NCBI RefSeq assembly: GCF_003970915.1
Contig: NZ_RXOF01000001.1
Coordinates: 558,001-622,000 of the forward strand
DNA length: 64,000 nucleotides
Reading direction: 5' to 3'
Origin: Hymenobacter gummosus
GTDB lineage: Bacteria > Bacteroidota > Bacteroidia > Cytophagales > Hymenobacteraceae
Shown here: positions 57,213 through 64,000 of the stretch, piece by piece
How the letters are laid out: each line of letters begins with the position of its first letter
Position numbering within the stretch: position 1 is the stretch's first letter
Notes under the pieces: generated by a model
Database searches by the model: none
Seen by the model: the letters and a program-made list of their open reading frames with translations, nothing else
Told to the model about the DNA's origin: nothing
Position numbers and translations under genes: made by a program

Positions 57213-59774
57213 CTACTCGACCACCACCCGGCGCGTCACCGGCCCATCGGCGTAGTCGACGCGCAGCAGGTACACCCCGGCGGGCAGCTGGCGCACGTCG
57301 AGGTCCATGACCGGGCCGGTTACAGACTGCGTCAGCACCCGCTGGCCCGTCAGATTCAGCAGGTGTACCAGCTGCGGCTGAGCGGTAGCGGCCAGGGAAA
57401 GGTGCAGCGTGCCGTGGGCAGGGTTTGGGTATACCTGCAGGCGGGCCGTGGCTTTGGGGCCGGCGGTGGCCAGCACCCCCGGCGCCAGCAGCCGCACCAG
57501 GCTTAGGTGCGGCTCGCCACCGGCCTGCACAAAATTACCGCCCACCAGTACCTTGCCGTCGGGCTGGGTGAGCAGGGCCTGCACCGTCACGCGCTGGTTC
57601 TGAGCCGGGTCGCTGATGGGGCCGCGTAGCAGGCTAAAACCAGGGTCGACCGAGCCGCTGGGCGTTAGCAGCCCCAGGCCTCCCCATACGACTTCACGGG
57701 GCGTATGCGACGCTACGTACGACCCTCCCACCAGAATACCGCCGTTGGCTTGCAGGGCCATAGCCTCGGCACCGTACACCGGCGTATTGGCCACGAAGCC
57801 CGCATCGGCGCTGCCGTTCAGCTCCAGGCGCCGCACCTTGTCGGCAAAGCTCAGCCAACCGCCCACCAGCAGCTTGCCATCGGGCTGCTGCAACAACGAC
57901 TTTACTTCAAAAAACGGGTCGTTGAAGCCCGTCATCACGAACCCGGCCTCGGGCACCCCTGCCGCCGACAGCCGCCCTAGGTTCAGCGTATTGACGCTGC
58001 CCAGGCGCCCGAACTGCCCGCCCACCAGGATGCGCCCGTCGGCCTGCAGCAGCAGCGCGTTGACGATACCACTTACCGTCGGCACGGTCGCGCGGGTATC
58101 GGCGCTACCATCGGCCCCCACTTTGGCAAGGCTGTACTGGCCATTTACCGTCTGGAAATGGCCGCCGACCCAGGCGCTACCGTCAGCCAGCAGCAACACG
58201 CTGCGCACGATTACCTGCCCCGCAAACTGGGCATTGGCGTCGAAGCTTGCATCGGGTCCGCCAGCCGCCAGCACACGAGCCAGGCCGGTCCGCGGGCTAG
58301 TGCCTACGGTCGTGAAGTAGCCCCCGACCAGCACCTTGCCGTCGGGCTGCAGGCCCAGGCTATACACGGCGCCATCGGTGCGGCTCTGGGCCGTAAACGA
58401 CGCGTCGACGGAGCCATCAGCATTGAGGCGGGCGAGGTTATCAGCCACGGTCGTCCCGATTTCGTGGAACGTGCCCCCGACCAGCAGCTTGCCATCGGGC
58501 TGCTGGGCCAGGGCCGATACCAGCCCCGGTACCTGCACCGAGGGCCGGAAGCTCGGGTCAATCGTTCCGGTGGCCGACAGCAGAAACAGGGCGCCGGCCT
58601 CGTCGCCGCAACGGGTGAGGTGGCCACCGATCAGGATGCGCCCGTCCGGCATAACGCGCACGGCGGCGGGCCCCCAGTTGGGCCCCCGACCGGGTTGCCA
58701 GGTGTTGTCGGCGCTGCCGTCGGCATTCACCCGCACCAGCTGAAAGCTGCCGCCAATGGACATGCCCGCCAGGATTTTGCCGTCGGGCTGTAGGGCCACG
58801 TCGGTCAGGTAGCCGTTGATCAGGGGGCGCGGGTTGGCCAGCAAGGCGGCCAGGGCAAACGAGGCATCGGGTTGCCCGTTGGGCAGCAGCCGCTCGATGC
58901 TGTTGCTGTACGGCCCCGTGCTACCCGCGGCGGCCCCACCGGTGCCGGCCACCAGCACGCGCCCATCGGGCTGCACCAGCAGCTTGCTCACCCGCGTAGT
59001 GGTGGTGTAGGCCTGGAAGCTGGTGTCGACCGTGCCGTTGGGCAGCAGGCGCACCACCCGGCTATCGGTCTGGCTGGAATTGTAGCGGTAGAAGTCGGCG
59101 CTGATGACCACCTTGCCGTCGGGCTGCAGGGCCACGGCGGTTATTTCGCGCATGGGGTCCAGCGCCGCATCAAAGGCCGGGTCTACCGCCCCATTGGCCA
59201 GCAGCCGCACAATGCGCCGGAAGCGGGGCGAGGTATTAAATGAAGCAATGGGGCCGGCCACCAGGATTTTACCATCAGGCTGCACCAGCAGGTTGGTCAG
59301 GTAGTTGTCATTGTGGCTACCGGCGCCGGCGTTGAAACCAGGGTCCGGCGTGCCATCGGGATTCAGCATCAGCAGCTCCACCCGCTTCAGCCCGCTTACC
59401 ACCAGCGTATCCTGGGAGTTGCCGAAGGTGGCCAGCAGAATTTTGCCGTTGGGCATCACGCGCACTTGCGCGGGCCGCCTCAGTATCGAAGAAGAGGATT
59501 TGGTGACGCGGGCGTTGGCCTGAAACGCTTGGTCCAACGACCCATCCACGTTCAGCCGGGCTATTCCCCGGGCCAGATGCCCGTTCACGTAATCGAAGCC
59601 GCCCACGATGATGCGCTTGCCGTCGGACTGCTGGGCCACGTCGCCGATGTCACTGACCTGAAAAATGCTGGGCACCCGGAAGCTGGAGTCAGCAGTTTGG
59701 GCCGTGGCTGCTTTGGGACTCATTGCCAGCACGGTAACGCCCACGAGGCAGCCAATAAGTAAGGGTAATTTCAT
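57213..59774 (-). CDS. Delta-60 repeat protein with type IX sorting domain, paralogue 3 (853 aa)
   Basis: Signal peptide MKLPLLIGCLVGVTVLAMS through AATAQ, then delta-60 repeats such as RLNVDGSLDQAFQANARVTK and ALQPDGKVVISADFYRYNSS with many QPDGKVLVGGYF lines. The C-terminal sorting domain reads YPNPAHGTLHLSLAATAQPQ, LLNLTGQRVLTQ, LPAGVYLLRVDYADGPVTRR. It has its own terminator, so it is probably a separate unit rather than the head of an operon with paralogue 2. It is divergent from polA. The three paralogues probably arose by tandem duplication; their sequence outside the repeats has drifted considerably. Confidence 0.9.
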   Translation of the reverse strand: MKLPLLIGCLVGVTVLAMSPKAATAQTADSSFRVPSIFQVSDIGDVAQQSDGKRIIVGGFDYVNGHLARGIARLNVDGSLDQAFQANARVTKSSSSILRRPAQVRVMPNGKILLATFGNSQDTLVVSGLKRVELLMLNPDGTPDPGFNAGAGSHNDNYLTNLLVQPDGKILVAGPIASFNTSPRFRRIVRLLANGAVDPAFDAALDPMREITAVALQPDGKVVISADFYRYNSSQTDSRVVRLLPNGTVDTSFQAYTTTTRVSKLLVQPDGRVLVAGTGGAAAGSTGPYSNSIERLLPNGQPDASFALAALLANPRPLINGYLTDVALQPDGKILAGMSIGGSFQLVRVNADGSADNTWQPGRGPNWGPAAVRVMPDGRILIGGHLTRCGDEAGALFLLSATGTIDPSFRPSVQVPGLVSALAQQPDGKLLVGGTFHEIGTTVADNLARLNADGSVDASFTAQSRTDGAVYSLGLQPDGKVLVGGYFTTVGTSPRTGLARVLAAGGPDASFDANAQFAGQVIVRSVLLLADGSAWVGGHFQTVNGQYSLAKVGADGSADTRATVPTVSGIVNALLLQADGRILVGGQFGRLGSVNTLNLGRLSAAGVPEAGFVMTGFNDPFFEVKSLLQQPDGKLLVGGWLSFADKVRRLELNGSADAGFVANTPVYGAEAMALQANGGILVGGSYVASHTPREVVWGGLGLLTPSGSVDPGFSLLRGPISDPAQNQRVTVQALLTQPDGKVLVGGNFVQAGGEPHLSLVRLLAPGVLATAGPKATARLQVYPNPAHGTLHLSLAATAQPQLVHLLNLTGQRVLTQSVTGPVMDLDVRQLPAGVYLLRVDYADGPVTRRVVVE

Positions 59775-60026
59775 GCGAAACCAGTGAAAAAAGGATTAAA
59801 AACACTGAACAGGGGTATGACCACCGCCATCCATTAAAGGTTGCCCGGCGCGCCGACTAAAGCCGCAATTGCTGCGCCAATAGCCCCCTAGGTAGCCGCG
59901 TATCCGCTAGGCCCGTACTACCCAATGGCGCCGGTTCCCCACCAAACGCTCCTGACCATCCGGTGCTAATCCCCGGCCGCTACTAAATTCGTTAGCGAAA
60001 CCATTTCCGGCCCGTACTTTCGCCCC
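59775..60026. other. Divergent intergenic region between delta-60 paralogue 3 and polA
   Basis: The 252-base region has no credible open frame or RNA gene. The end nearest polA reads CCCGTACTTTCGCCCC just before the ATG; TACTTTCG resembles a -7 element and would give a very short leader, but no -33 box is clear. The end nearest the repeat protein is A-rich (GTGAAAAAAGGATTAAAAAC). No inverted repeat of the intergenic families is seen here. Confidence 0.45.
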
Positions 60027-62915
60027 ATGTCCGACGCCCCCGCCCCGAAAAAACTCTTCCTGCTCGACGCCTTCGCGCTGATTTACCGCTCGCACTTCGC
60101 GTTCAGCAAAAACCCGCGCATCAACTCCAAGGGCCTCAATACCGGGGCCATCCTGGGCTTTACCAACACCCTGGTGGAAGTGCTGCAGAAGGAAAAGCCC
60201 ACCCACATTGGCGTGGCCTTCGACGCGGCCAAGAAAACCTTCCGCCACGAGCAGTACGCCGACTACAAAGCCCACCGCCAGGCCATGCCCGAAGACATCG
60301 GCCTAGCCATTCCCTACATCAAGCAGATTATCAAGGCCTTTCGCATTCCCATTCTGAAGGTGGATGGCTACGAGGCCGACGACGTAATCGGCACGCTGGC
60401 CTGCAAGGCGGAGAAAGAAGGCTTTGAGGTGTTTATGATGACGCCCGACAAAGACTACTGCCAGCTGGTGACCGAGCACATCAAGCAGTACCGCCCGGCC
60501 TTTATGGGCAACGCCGCCGAGGTGGTCGACGTGGAGCGGGTGAAGGAAAAGTTCGGCGTGCAGCGCGTGGAGCAGGTTATCGACATCCTCGGGCTGATGG
60601 GCGACGCCTCCGACAACATTCCGGGCATTCCGGGCATCGGCGAGAAGACGGCCAAGGCCCTGATCGAGCGGTTCGACACGGTGGAAAACCTGATTGCCAA
60701 CGCCGACCAGCTCAAGGGCAAGCAGCGCGAAAACGTGGAGCAGTACGCCCAGCAAGGCCTCATGTCCAAGGAGCTGGCTACCATTCATACCTCCGTGCCC
60801 ATCGACTTTAAAGCCGAAGAGCTGGAGCTGGAAAAGCCCGACGGCCAGGCGCTGAAGGATTTGTTTGAGGAGCTGGAGTTCCGGCAGCTGGCCGCCCGCA
60901 TCCTCGACGACGCCGGCGCCACCCGCCCCGGCCCCGCGGGCGGCGCCGGCGGCTCGCGCGGCGCCCGGCGGCCCAAAACGGCTGCCGGCGGCCCCGGCCT
61001 GTTCGACTCGGCCGACGGCTCGGTGCAGCGCGCCGCCGAAGGGGCCGATGCGGACGAAATCGAGCTGACCGAGCCGGAGTTTGTGGGCTCGCGCCGCACC
61101 CTCGGCGACGTGCCCCACCAGTACCACCTCGTCGACACGCCCGGAGCCCGCAAAAGCCTGGTGCAGTTCCTGGTGAAGCAGGCGGAAGTCTCCTTCGACA
61201 CCGAAACGACCGGGCTGGACACCATGACCTCGCGGCTGGTGGGCCTTTCGTTCTGCTGGCACGCGGGCGAGGCCTACTACGTGCCCGTACCCTGGGGCCC
61301 CGACGATATGGAAGCCGCCCAGGCCATTGTCGACGAGTTCCGGCCCTTCTTCGAGGCCGAAAACGTGCGCAAAATCGGGCAGAACATCAAGTACGACCTG
61401 AGCATCCTCAAGCACTACGGCGTGACGGTGCGCGGCCCCCTGTTCGACACCATGCTGGCCCACTACCTGCTGGAGCCCGACATGCGCCACAACATGGACG
61501 TGCTGGCCGAAACCTACCTGCACTACACCCCCATCAGCATTCTGGAGCTGATCGGGCCCAAGGGCAAAAACCAAAAAACCATGGGCGACATTCCGCCCGC
61601 CGAGGTGAAGGACTACGCCTGCGAAGACGCCGACGTGACCCTGCAGCTCAAAAACGTGTTCGAGCCGCGCCTCGACGCCCAGGGCCTGCTGCCGCTGCTC
61701 AACGAGGTGGAAAACCCCTTGGTGCCGGTGCTGGCCGACGTGGAGTACGAGGGCGTGCGCATCGACGCCTCGGCCCTCTCCGACTACTCGGGCACCCTGC
61801 AGGGCTACATCACGGAGGTCGAGGAGCAGATTTTCAAGATTTCGGGGGAGCCGTTCAACATCGGTTCGCCCAAGCAGCTGGGCGAGGTGCTGTTCGATAA
61901 GCTGCAGATCGGGGGCAAGCCCAAGAAGACCAAAACCGGGCAGTACGCCACCGGCGAGGAAATCCTGAGCGTGCTGGCCGCTGAGCACCCCATTGCGGCG
62001 CTCATCCTGGAGCACCGCCAGCTCACCAAGCTCAAGAGCACCTACGTCGACGCCCTGCCCCAGCTGGTGTGCGAGGTCGACGGGCGCATTCACACCTCCT
62101 TCAACCAGGCCGTGGCCGCCACCGGGCGCCTGTCGAGCACCAACCCCAACCTGCAGAACATCCCGATTCGCACGGAGAAGGGCCGCGAAATCCGCCGGGC
62201 CTTCGTGCCGCGCGACGCCGACCACCTGCTCGTGGCGGCCGACTACTCGCAGATCGAGCTGCGCATCATGGCCTCGTTCTCCCAGGACCCCACGATGATT
62301 GAGTCGTTCCGCAAGGGGCTGGATATTCACCAGAGCACGGCCAGCAAAATCTTCGGCGTGCCGCTCGACCAGGTGGACTCCGACATGCGTCGCAAGGCCA
62401 AAACGGCCAACTTCGGCATCATCTACGGCATTTCGGCCTTCGGGCTGGCTCAGCGCCTGAGCATCGGGCGCAAGGAAGCCACCGACCTTATCGACGCCTA
62501 CTTCCAGGAATTCCCGGCCGTGAAGCAGTACATGGACGAGAGCATCCGCAAGGCCCGCGACCTGGAGTACGCCGAGACCCTGCTGGGCCGCCGCCGCTAC
62601 CTGCGCGACATCAACTCGCGCAACGCCACCCTGCGCGGCTACACCGAGCGCAACGCCATTAACGCCCCCATCCAGGGCACGGCGGCCGACATCATCAAGG
62701 TGGCCATGATTCACATCCACGACTGGCTGCAGCAGGAAAAGCTGGCTACCCGCATGATTCTGCAGGTGCACGACGAATTGGTGTTCGACGCGCCCAAGGA
62801 CGAGGTGGCGCACATCACGCCCCACATCAAGCGCCTGATGGCCAACGCCCTGCCCATGCAGGTGCCACTGGAAGTGGAAGTGGGCACCGGCTCGAACTGG
62901 CTGGAAGCCCACTAA
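60027..62915 (+). CDS. polA: DNA polymerase I
   Basis: Repair and Okazaki-fragment-processing polymerase. The 962 residues contain all three domains. The 5'-3' nuclease at about 1-295 has FLLDAFALIYRSHFAF, DKDYCQLV and MGDASDNIPGIPGIGEKTAK. The 3'-5' proofreading domain (about 360-560) is intact, with SFDTETTGLDTMTSRLVGLS (D-x-E), NIKYDLSILKHYGV and YACEDADVTLQL. The polymerase domain has motif A VAADYSQIELRIMASF, motif B RRKAKTANFGIIYGISAFG and motif C LQVHDELVFD. A Gly/Arg/Pro-rich linker at about 298-330 (GPAGGAGGSRGARRPKTAAG) joins nuclease and proofreading domains. It is monocistronic, with a strong terminator. Confidence 0.97.
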   Translation: MSDAPAPKKLFLLDAFALIYRSHFAFSKNPRINSKGLNTGAILGFTNTLVEVLQKEKPTHIGVAFDAAKKTFRHEQYADYKAHRQAMPEDIGLAIPYIKQIIKAFRIPILKVDGYEADDVIGTLACKAEKEGFEVFMMTPDKDYCQLVTEHIKQYRPAFMGNAAEVVDVERVKEKFGVQRVEQVIDILGLMGDASDNIPGIPGIGEKTAKALIERFDTVENLIANADQLKGKQRENVEQYAQQGLMSKELATIHTSVPIDFKAEELELEKPDGQALKDLFEELEFRQLAARILDDAGATRPGPAGGAGGSRGARRPKTAAGGPGLFDSADGSVQRAAEGADADEIELTEPEFVGSRRTLGDVPHQYHLVDTPGARKSLVQFLVKQAEVSFDTETTGLDTMTSRLVGLSFCWHAGEAYYVPVPWGPDDMEAAQAIVDEFRPFFEAENVRKIGQNIKYDLSILKHYGVTVRGPLFDTMLAHYLLEPDMRHNMDVLAETYLHYTPISILELIGPKGKNQKTMGDIPPAEVKDYACEDADVTLQLKNVFEPRLDAQGLLPLLNEVENPLVPVLADVEYEGVRIDASALSDYSGTLQGYITEVEEQIFKISGEPFNIGSPKQLGEVLFDKLQIGGKPKKTKTGQYATGEEILSVLAAEHPIAALILEHRQLTKLKSTYVDALPQLVCEVDGRIHTSFNQAVAATGRLSSTNPNLQNIPIRTEKGREIRRAFVPRDADHLLVAADYSQIELRIMASFSQDPTMIESFRKGLDIHQSTASKIFGVPLDQVDSDMRRKAKTANFGIIYGISAFGLAQRLSIGRKEATDLIDAYFQEFPAVKQYMDESIRKARDLEYAETLLGRRRYLRDINSRNATLRGYTERNAINAPIQGTAADIIKVAMIHIHDWLQQEKLATRMILQVHDELVFDAPKDEVAHITPHIKRLMANALPMQVPLEVEVGTGSNWLEAH

Positions 62916-62930
62916 GGCCTCGTCGGCCCG

Positions 62931-62987
62931 GTGCCAATGCAGCAAGAGTGGACCGTGGAGTACGGTCCGCTCTTGCTGCATTGGTAC
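62931..62987 (+). terminator. Long hairpin terminator of polA
   Basis: Arms of about 26 bases, 62931-62956 and 62962-62987 (GTGCCAATGCAGCAAGAG type), have few mismatches and loop GGAGT. The arms end next to the stop of the lipocalin-like remnant on the minus strand, so it may serve both directions. No long T tract. Confidence 0.7.
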
Positions 62988-62996
62988 TAGCTCAGT

Positions 62997-63292
62997 CTAC
63001 AGGGCCGTGTAGGTACGACGGACGACCAGCTTTACATTATTCGTCGTGGACACGGCCGATGCGACATACTTGGTTGCAGTCAGTTCTCCCAGGCACCGCC
63101 GTCGTAGTCCAGTATCATGTAGGTCAGGTAATGACCACTTACCGACCACACCCCTGACTGGCCCTGTGCATTGGTCGGGGTGCAGGGCACGGCGCCCTCA
63201 TCCATGGTCATGAGTCTACTGGCCTGGAACTTCAGGCTGTTATCCTCTTTGCAGTCGGCGTAAGCGTTAGCATTGCTGCCGGGCGGACTCAT
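62997..63292 (-). pseudogene. Truncated, frameshifted lipocalin-like lipoprotein gene
   Basis: The frame from 63292 reads SPPGSNANAYADCKEDNSLK, then VWSVSGHYLTYMILDYDGGAW, and stops early. Shifting frame near 63085 continues ELTATKYVASAVSTTNNVKL then VVRRTYTAL and a stop at 62997-62999, giving a natural family C-terminus. The pattern matches the intact neighbour at 63307-63756 (CAKDDIERFEKPNVYKFDEG versus CKEDNSLKFQASRLMTMDEG). The signal peptide and first strands are missing. I read it as a remnant of a tandem duplicate rather than a functional gene; sequencing error could account for the frameshift but not for the missing start. Confidence 0.7.
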
Positions 63293-63306
63293 TACTTGGC
63301 GTGGAC

Positions 63307-63756
63307 CTACAGCTTGCTGTAAGTCGCCGTGATGTTGTACGTCACGTTGCCGCCCGGAATCTGAAACTTGAGTTTCATGGTGTTTTCCGACAGCTCCAAA
63401 ATATCTGCCGTTTGCGAACCGGAGGCGTCCGTGATGGTGATTTTGCTTTCGTCGGAGCTGAACACCCAGGAACCTACCGTGGTCTGCGGGGAGTTGGCGC
63501 AGCGGTTCGAGCCCTCGTCGAACTTGTACACGTTAGGCTTCTCGAACCGCTCGATGTCGTCTTTGGCACAGGCCGGCAGCTGCCCGTAGTAGTCCGTCAC
63601 CGTAGTGCCATTGACGGGCAGGCCGGGGTCGGAGGTGGCCGCTTTTAGTTGCCAATTCTTGTCGGTCAGCAGTTCGGTCTTGGTCTTGGGGTCGTCTTTC
63701 TTGCAGGCGACAAACAGCGGCAGCGCCGCCAGTGAGAAGAGTAGGGCTCGGTTCAT
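63307..63756 (-). CDS. Lipocalin-like lipoprotein (149 aa)
   Basis: The start at 63756 gives MNRALLFSLAALPLFVAC with the lipobox Cys at residue 18. The mature domain is lipocalin-like, as in many small Bacteroidota lipoproteins: LLTDKNWQLKAATSDPGLPV, ACAKDDIERFEKPNVYKFDE, SWVFSSDESKITITDASGSQ and ILELSENTMKLKFQIPGGNV. It is one of at least three related genes in tandem (the remnant at 62997 and the partial gene at the window edge). The A/T-rich stretch just upstream (63800-63845) probably holds its promoter, although no full consensus was found. The function is unknown. Confidence 0.82.
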   Translation of the reverse strand: MNRALLFSLAALPLFVACKKDDPKTKTELLTDKNWQLKAATSDPGLPVNGTTVTDYYGQLPACAKDDIERFEKPNVYKFDEGSNRCANSPQTTVGSWVFSSDESKITITDASGSQTADILELSENTMKLKFQIPGGNVTYNITATYSKL

Positions 63757-63883
63757 GGGGCAGTGGATTGGATTGACTCCAATGTAGCACAAACCCAACA
63801 ATTAATATAACTATTATTTTAATTAATTACACAAAGGTTATATAACACCCTGCGAAATCCCATTCTCCCCTCCTGATGATACT

Positions 63884-63914
63884 CCCCGCTTCCGAACCGG
63901 GAAGCGGGGCGTTT
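63884..63914. terminator. Hairpin between tandem lipocalin-like genes
   Basis: A perfect 10-bp stem (63884-63893 and 63900-63909, CCCCGCTTCC type). It is followed by CGTTTT on the plus strand; on the minus strand, which is the coding strand here, the tail is poor in T. It probably ends the partial gene at the window edge. Confidence 0.55.
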
Positions 63915-63932
63915 TCTGAGCTTGCCGCCCGC

Positions 63933-64000
63933 TTATTGGGCCGTAAAGGTAGTGCGGGTGACGATGATGGGGCTGCTAAGCCCATCCGTCTCCACCAGCA
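63933..64000 (-). CDS. Partial lipocalin-like protein, C-terminus only
   Basis: The minus-strand frame entering from the window end reads LVETDGLSSPIIVTRTTFTAQ and stops at 63933-63935. This resembles the C-termini of the two neighbouring lipocalin-like genes (for example LVVRRTYTAL). It is most likely the third tandem copy, with the rest outside the window. Confidence 0.6.
   Translation of the reverse strand, partial: LVETDGLSSPIIVTRTTFTAQ

Noticed and set aside
51898-59774. DNA repeats scattered through the delta-60 genes (phrases such as TTGCCGTCGGGCTG)
   Set aside because: They encode the conserved QPDGK line of each protein repeat and are explained by the coding sequence.
60303-62981. 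Open frame of 892 codons on the minus strand across polA
   Set aside because: It is the antisense shadow of polA, whose motifs are complete. In GC-rich DNA the complementary frame rarely hits stops. The translation is Val/Gly/His/Leu-rich without domain patterns. The same applies to long antisense frames over 20922-23129, 51976-54393 and 25261-27324.
1-64000. tRNA, rRNA, insertion sequences, prophage genes
   Set aside because: None was recognised. All gaps longer than 300 bases were read and hold only repeats, terminators, promoters or small frames as listed.

Overview
The window looks like chromosomal DNA of a high-GC Bacteroidota, most likely Cytophagales / Hymenobacteraceae (Hymenobacter-like). 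Four signs point there: the GldKLMN/SprF type IX secretion and gliding core, three proteins with type-A C-terminal sorting domains, SusC-like TonB receptors with an N-terminal carboxypeptidase-regulatory domain, and promoters of the Bacteroidota form TTTG-N19/20-TAnnTTTG. No rRNA, tRNA, CRISPR array or insertion sequence was found by eye. The taxonomic call is inference from gene content.

Layout. 1-7.8 kb: uvrC, then the convergent gldK-gldL-gldM-gldN operon and a porP/sprF gene, each of the two units with a recognisable promoter. 7.9-16.6 kb: housekeeping genes (hemD, DUF4271, a WecA-like transferase, lipB, yraN, htpG) and a STAS-like gene. 16.9-25.7 kb: a probable metal-uptake region, with a His-rich exported protein, two TonB receptors, a small lipoprotein, another lipoprotein and a CDF zinc-type exporter. 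25.9-33.3 kb: an MFS transporter, small conserved proteins (DUF6526, DUF4286), a sterol-desaturase-family enzyme, a GNAT acetyltransferase, a lipoprotein and a prolyl oligopeptidase.

33.4-45.9 kb is the most interesting part. It holds a seven-gene plus-strand operon with one divergent partner gene. The operon encodes a degenerate-vWA-like lipoprotein, a three-helix membrane protein, a tubulin/FtsZ-like GTPase, a very large actin/Hsp70-fold ATPase, a membrane-tethered coiled-coil protein, a MotA/ZorA-like channel protein with a long coiled-coil tail, and a MotB/OmpA-like protein. The divergent gene (33.4-34.9 kb) is a paralogue of the tethered coiled-coil protein. I read the set as one envelope-spanning machine that combines two cytoskeletal-type NTPases with an ion-driven stator. 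Its function is unknown. Parts resemble a predicted FtsZ-like/vWA/OmpA membrane-remodelling system (Makarova and Koonin 2010, recalled from memory) and parts resemble the ZorAB motor of Zorya, but no Zorya effector is present.

46.2-51.7 kb: a second STAS-like gene, a sugar-nucleotidyltransferase, lemA with two TPM-domain genes, a DUF1684 lyase-like gene and a 3'-5' exonuclease. 51.9-59.8 kb: three tandem paralogous delta-60-repeat proteins with type IX sorting signals. 60.0-62.9 kb: polA. 63-64 kb: lipocalin-like lipoprotein genes, one of them a frameshifted, truncated remnant, and one running off the window.

A second theme is repeats. Many intergenic gaps are filled almost edge to edge by long imperfect inverted repeats. 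Their arms are built from 8-10 bp degenerate words, and several enclose an ordinary intrinsic terminator. At least four copies of one family (AAATGGCT words around a GGTCGTTC core), two of another (GTGAAATGG words around TTGACGT), and single copies of others occur here. One palindromic repeat lies in frame inside a gene of the cytoskeleton/motor locus.
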